Shown one piece after another: positions 62,218-64,000 of a stretch of DNA of 64,000 bases. The notes under the pieces were generated by a model that saw only the letters and a list, made by a program, of their open reading frames with translations, ran no database searches and had not been told where the DNA came from. Positions within the stretch are counted from its first letter, which is position 1. The number at the start of each line of letters is the position of its first letter. Source of the stretch: Geminicoccaceae bacterium (GTDB lineage Bacteria > Pseudomonadota > Alphaproteobacteria > Geminicoccales > Geminicoccaceae); the NCBI GenBank assembly GCA_020638495.1, contig JACKIN010000001.1, positions 248,001 to 312,000 of the forward strand, in the 5' to 3' direction. The position numbers and the translations under genes were made by a program.

Positions 62218-63171
62218 GTGGCAGCCACCTCCGACACTTATGTTGCGCAGACGCGGCCGGACAACTGGCTCGCCCGGCTGTTCGACAACAAGGCGTTCCT
62301 GATCGTCGTCTGCATGACGCCGGCGGTCGGGCTGCTCGTGCTGTTCCTGACCTACCCGCTCGGCCTCGGCGTCTGGCTCGCCTTCACCGACACGCGGATC
62401 GGCCGGGCCGGCGAGTTCGTCGGCTTCTTCAACTACGAGCTCCTGTTCTCCGACCGGGTCTTCTGGATGGCGGTCTGGTGGACGGTCTTCTACACGGTCT
62501 TCGCGACGATCTTCAAGTTCGCGCTGGGCCTCTGGCTGGCGCTGCTCCTGAACCACTACGTGCCGTTCAAGTCCGTGGTCCGGGCGATCATCCTCGTCCC
62601 CTGGATCGTGCCGACCGTGCTCTCCGCCATCGCCTTCTGGTGGATCTACGACCCGCAGTTCTCGATCATCTCCTACGTGCTGGTCGACGTGCTCGGCTGG
62701 CGGGAGAACTATATCGACTTCCTGGGCGACCCCTGGAACGCCCGCTGGTCGCTGATCGCCGCCAATGTCTGGCGCGGCATCCCCTTCGTCGCCATCTGCC
62801 TGCTCGCCGGGCTGCAGACCATCTCGCCCTCGCTCTACGAGGCGGCGATGCTCGACGGCGCCACGCCCTGGCAGCGCTTCGTCCATGTCACCGTGCCGAT
62901 GCTGATGCCGATCCTCGCGGTCGTGCTCACCTTCTCGGTGATCTTCACCTTCACCGACTTCCAGCTCGTCTACGCCATCACCCGCGGCGGGCCGGTCAAC
63001 GCCACCCATCTCATGGCGACGCTGGCCTTCCAGCGGGCCATTCCGGGCGGCCAGCTCGGCGAGGGGGCGGCGATCGCCGTCGCCATGATCCCCTTCCTCA
63101 TCGCCGCCACGTTCTTCAGCTATTTCGCGCTGGCCCGGCGCAAGTGGCAGCAGGGAGGCGACGATGACTGA
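62218..63171 (+). CDS. ABC transporter permease (MalF-like)
   Basis: The 317-residue inner-membrane protein starts at GTG 62218, with GGGGAAGGAAGG upstream; the GTG at 62179 lies in the hairpin. It has six membrane segments (for example FLIVVCMTPAVGLLVLFLTY). The cytoplasmic EAA loop is EAAMLDGATPWQRFVHVTVP. It couples to an ATPase that is not in the window. Its stop overlaps the start of the second permease by 8 bp. Confidence 0.93.
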   Translation: MAATSDTYVAQTRPDNWLARLFDNKAFLIVVCMTPAVGLLVLFLTYPLGLGVWLAFTDTRIGRAGEFVGFFNYELLFSDRVFWMAVWWTVFYTVFATIFKFALGLWLALLLNHYVPFKSVVRAIILVPWIVPTVLSAIAFWWIYDPQFSIISYVLVDVLGWRENYIDFLGDPWNARWSLIAANVWRGIPFVAICLLAGLQTISPSLYEAAMLDGATPWQRFVHVTVPMLMPILAVVLTFSVIFTFTDFQLVYAITRGGPVNATHLMATLAFQRAIPGGQLGEGAAIAVAMIPFLIAATFFSYFALARRKWQQGGDDD

Positions 63172-64000
63172 GGCGGCCCGGGCCATCGACCAGCCGCCCG
63201 CGGTGAACACCGGCGAGCGCCAGGGGGCGATCAGCTGGGAATCGCTGCCGCGCCGCATCGTCACGATCTACACGCCGCTCGTGATCTTCATGATCGTCCT
63301 GCTGTTCCCGTTCTACTGGATGACGATCACCACGTTCAAATCGAACGAGGAGCTCTACAACTACAAGGACTACAACCCGTTCTGGGTGAGCTCGCCGACG
63401 CTCGCCAACATCAACAAGCTGCTGTTCGAGACCGACTACCCGACCTGGCTGATGACGACCATGACCGTGGCCGTGGTCTCGACCATCCTCTCGGTCTTCG
63501 CCAGCGTGCTGGCCGCCTATGCCATCCAGCGCCTGCGCTTTCGGGGCTCACAGTGGGTCGGGCTCTCGATCTACCTCGCCTACCTGGTGCCGCCCTCGAT
63601 CCTCTTCATCCCGCTCGCCACCATGGTCTTCCAGTTCGGGCTCTTCGACAGCCAGCTCGCCCTGATCCTCACCTATCCGACCTTCCTCATCCCGTTCTGC
63701 ACCTGGCTGCTCATCGGCTACTTCAAGTCGATCCCCTACGAGCTCGAGGAATGCGCGCTCATCGACGGCGCCTCGCGGCTGCAGATCCTGATCAGGATCA
63801 CCCTGCCGCTCGCCGTGCCCGGCCTGATCTCGGCCGGCATCTTCGCCTTCACCCTCTCCTGGAACGAGTTCATCTACGCGCTCGCCTTCATCCAGTCGGC
63901 CGAGAACAAGACCGTGCCGGTGGCGGTGCTCACCCAGCTCGTCGAGGGCGACGTCTACCACTGGGGCTCGCTGATGGCCGGCGCGCTCCTGGGCTCGGTG
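63164..64000 (+). CDS. ABC transporter permease (MalG-like), cut by the window end
   Basis: An open frame from ATG 63164, with CAGGGAGG upstream, continues past base 64000; 279 codons are visible. Membrane segments include TPLVIFMIVLLFPFYWM and VWLSIYLAYLVPPSILFIP-type stretches. The EAA loop reads EECALIDGASRLQILIRITLP. It is the second permease of the sugar-type importer. The ATP-binding subunit is expected beyond the window. Confidence 0.93.
   Translation, partial: MTEAARAIDQPPAVNTGERQGAISWESLPRRIVTIYTPLVIFMIVLLFPFYWMTITTFKSNEELYNYKDYNPFWVSSPTLANINKLLFETDYPTWLMTTMTVAVVSTILSVFASVLAAYAIQRLRFRGSQWVGLSIYLAYLVPPSILFIPLATMVFQFGLFDSQLALILTYPTFLIPFCTWLLIGYFKSIPYELEECALIDGASRLQILIRITLPLAVPGLISAGIFAFTLSWNEFIYALAFIQSAENKTVPVAVLTQLVEGDVYHWGSLMAGALLGSV

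Overview
The window is GC-rich, densely packed chromosomal DNA from a bacterium that looks like an alphaproteobacterium, perhaps a Rhodospirillales or Geminicoccales-type lineage (inference). The grounds are the gyrA-coaD-queA run, the cox-type molybdenum hydroxylase cluster, the ETF-ubiquinone oxidoreductase, strong third-position GC, and frequent GTG/TTG starts and ATGA overlaps. I recognise no rRNA, tRNA, insertion sequence or CRISPR array.

Region 1 (1-4850) is largely decayed. Fragments of a sulfoacetaldehyde acetyltransferase-like TPP enzyme, a small secreted protein, possibly a Pmp3-type peptide, and a polyphosphate kinase 2 follow one another on the + strand, each broken by many frameshifts. 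A 5'-truncated ydbH with intact ynbE and ydbL comes next, then a DUF1045 pseudogene with an internal deletion.

Region 2 (5189-16270) is the most unusual part. A LuxR-type regulator with an atypical receiver faces a periplasmic C39 peptidase and an outer-membrane pore protein with an N-terminal coiled coil. This pair resembles FapD/FapF of functional-amyloid (Fap) secretion. Around it lie five otherwise dissimilar small exported proteins that all carry, just after the signal peptide, the same motif L-x-x-x-(Q/S)-(L/M)-D-x-V-T-A-G. A TPR-GT41 (SPINDLY/OGT-type) glycosyltransferase and a 973-residue adhesin-like protein with four near-identical Ig/VCBS-type repeats share the locus. I interpret it as an undescribed leader-dependent export system.

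Region 3 (16545-29332) is a minus-strand cluster for a form II CO dehydrogenase-like molybdenum hydroxylase: coxG, coxS, coxL, coxM, coxD, coxE, split XdhC halves and a MoeA/MobA-like fusion. It runs with overlaps into sufS, sufU and msrB. A divergent VanZ-like gene is inserted in it.

Region 4 (29580-44801) holds an AceE-like TPP enzyme, a small protein with an amidase, a 2-hydroxyacid dehydrogenase, methionine aminopeptidase, a PAS-GGDEF diguanylate cyclase, ETF-QO, a TMEM43-like protein, AlkA, GyrA, CoaD and QueA.

Region 5 (44814-52821) has a minus-strand operon of GH65 disaccharide phosphorylase, PEP synthase and a beta-phosphoglucomutase/trehalose-6-phosphate phosphatase fusion. Divergent from it is a full-length glutamine synthetase homologue that has lost most metal ligands.

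Region 6 (52965-57877) has two adjacent tandem repeat arrays, one of them five palindromes at a 31-32 bp period, ahead of an RND efflux pair.

Region 7 (57965-64000) carries an aldo/keto reductase, a PIN/AbrB toxin-antitoxin pair, a DenD-like dehydrogenase and a divergent sugar-type ABC transporter that runs off the window end.
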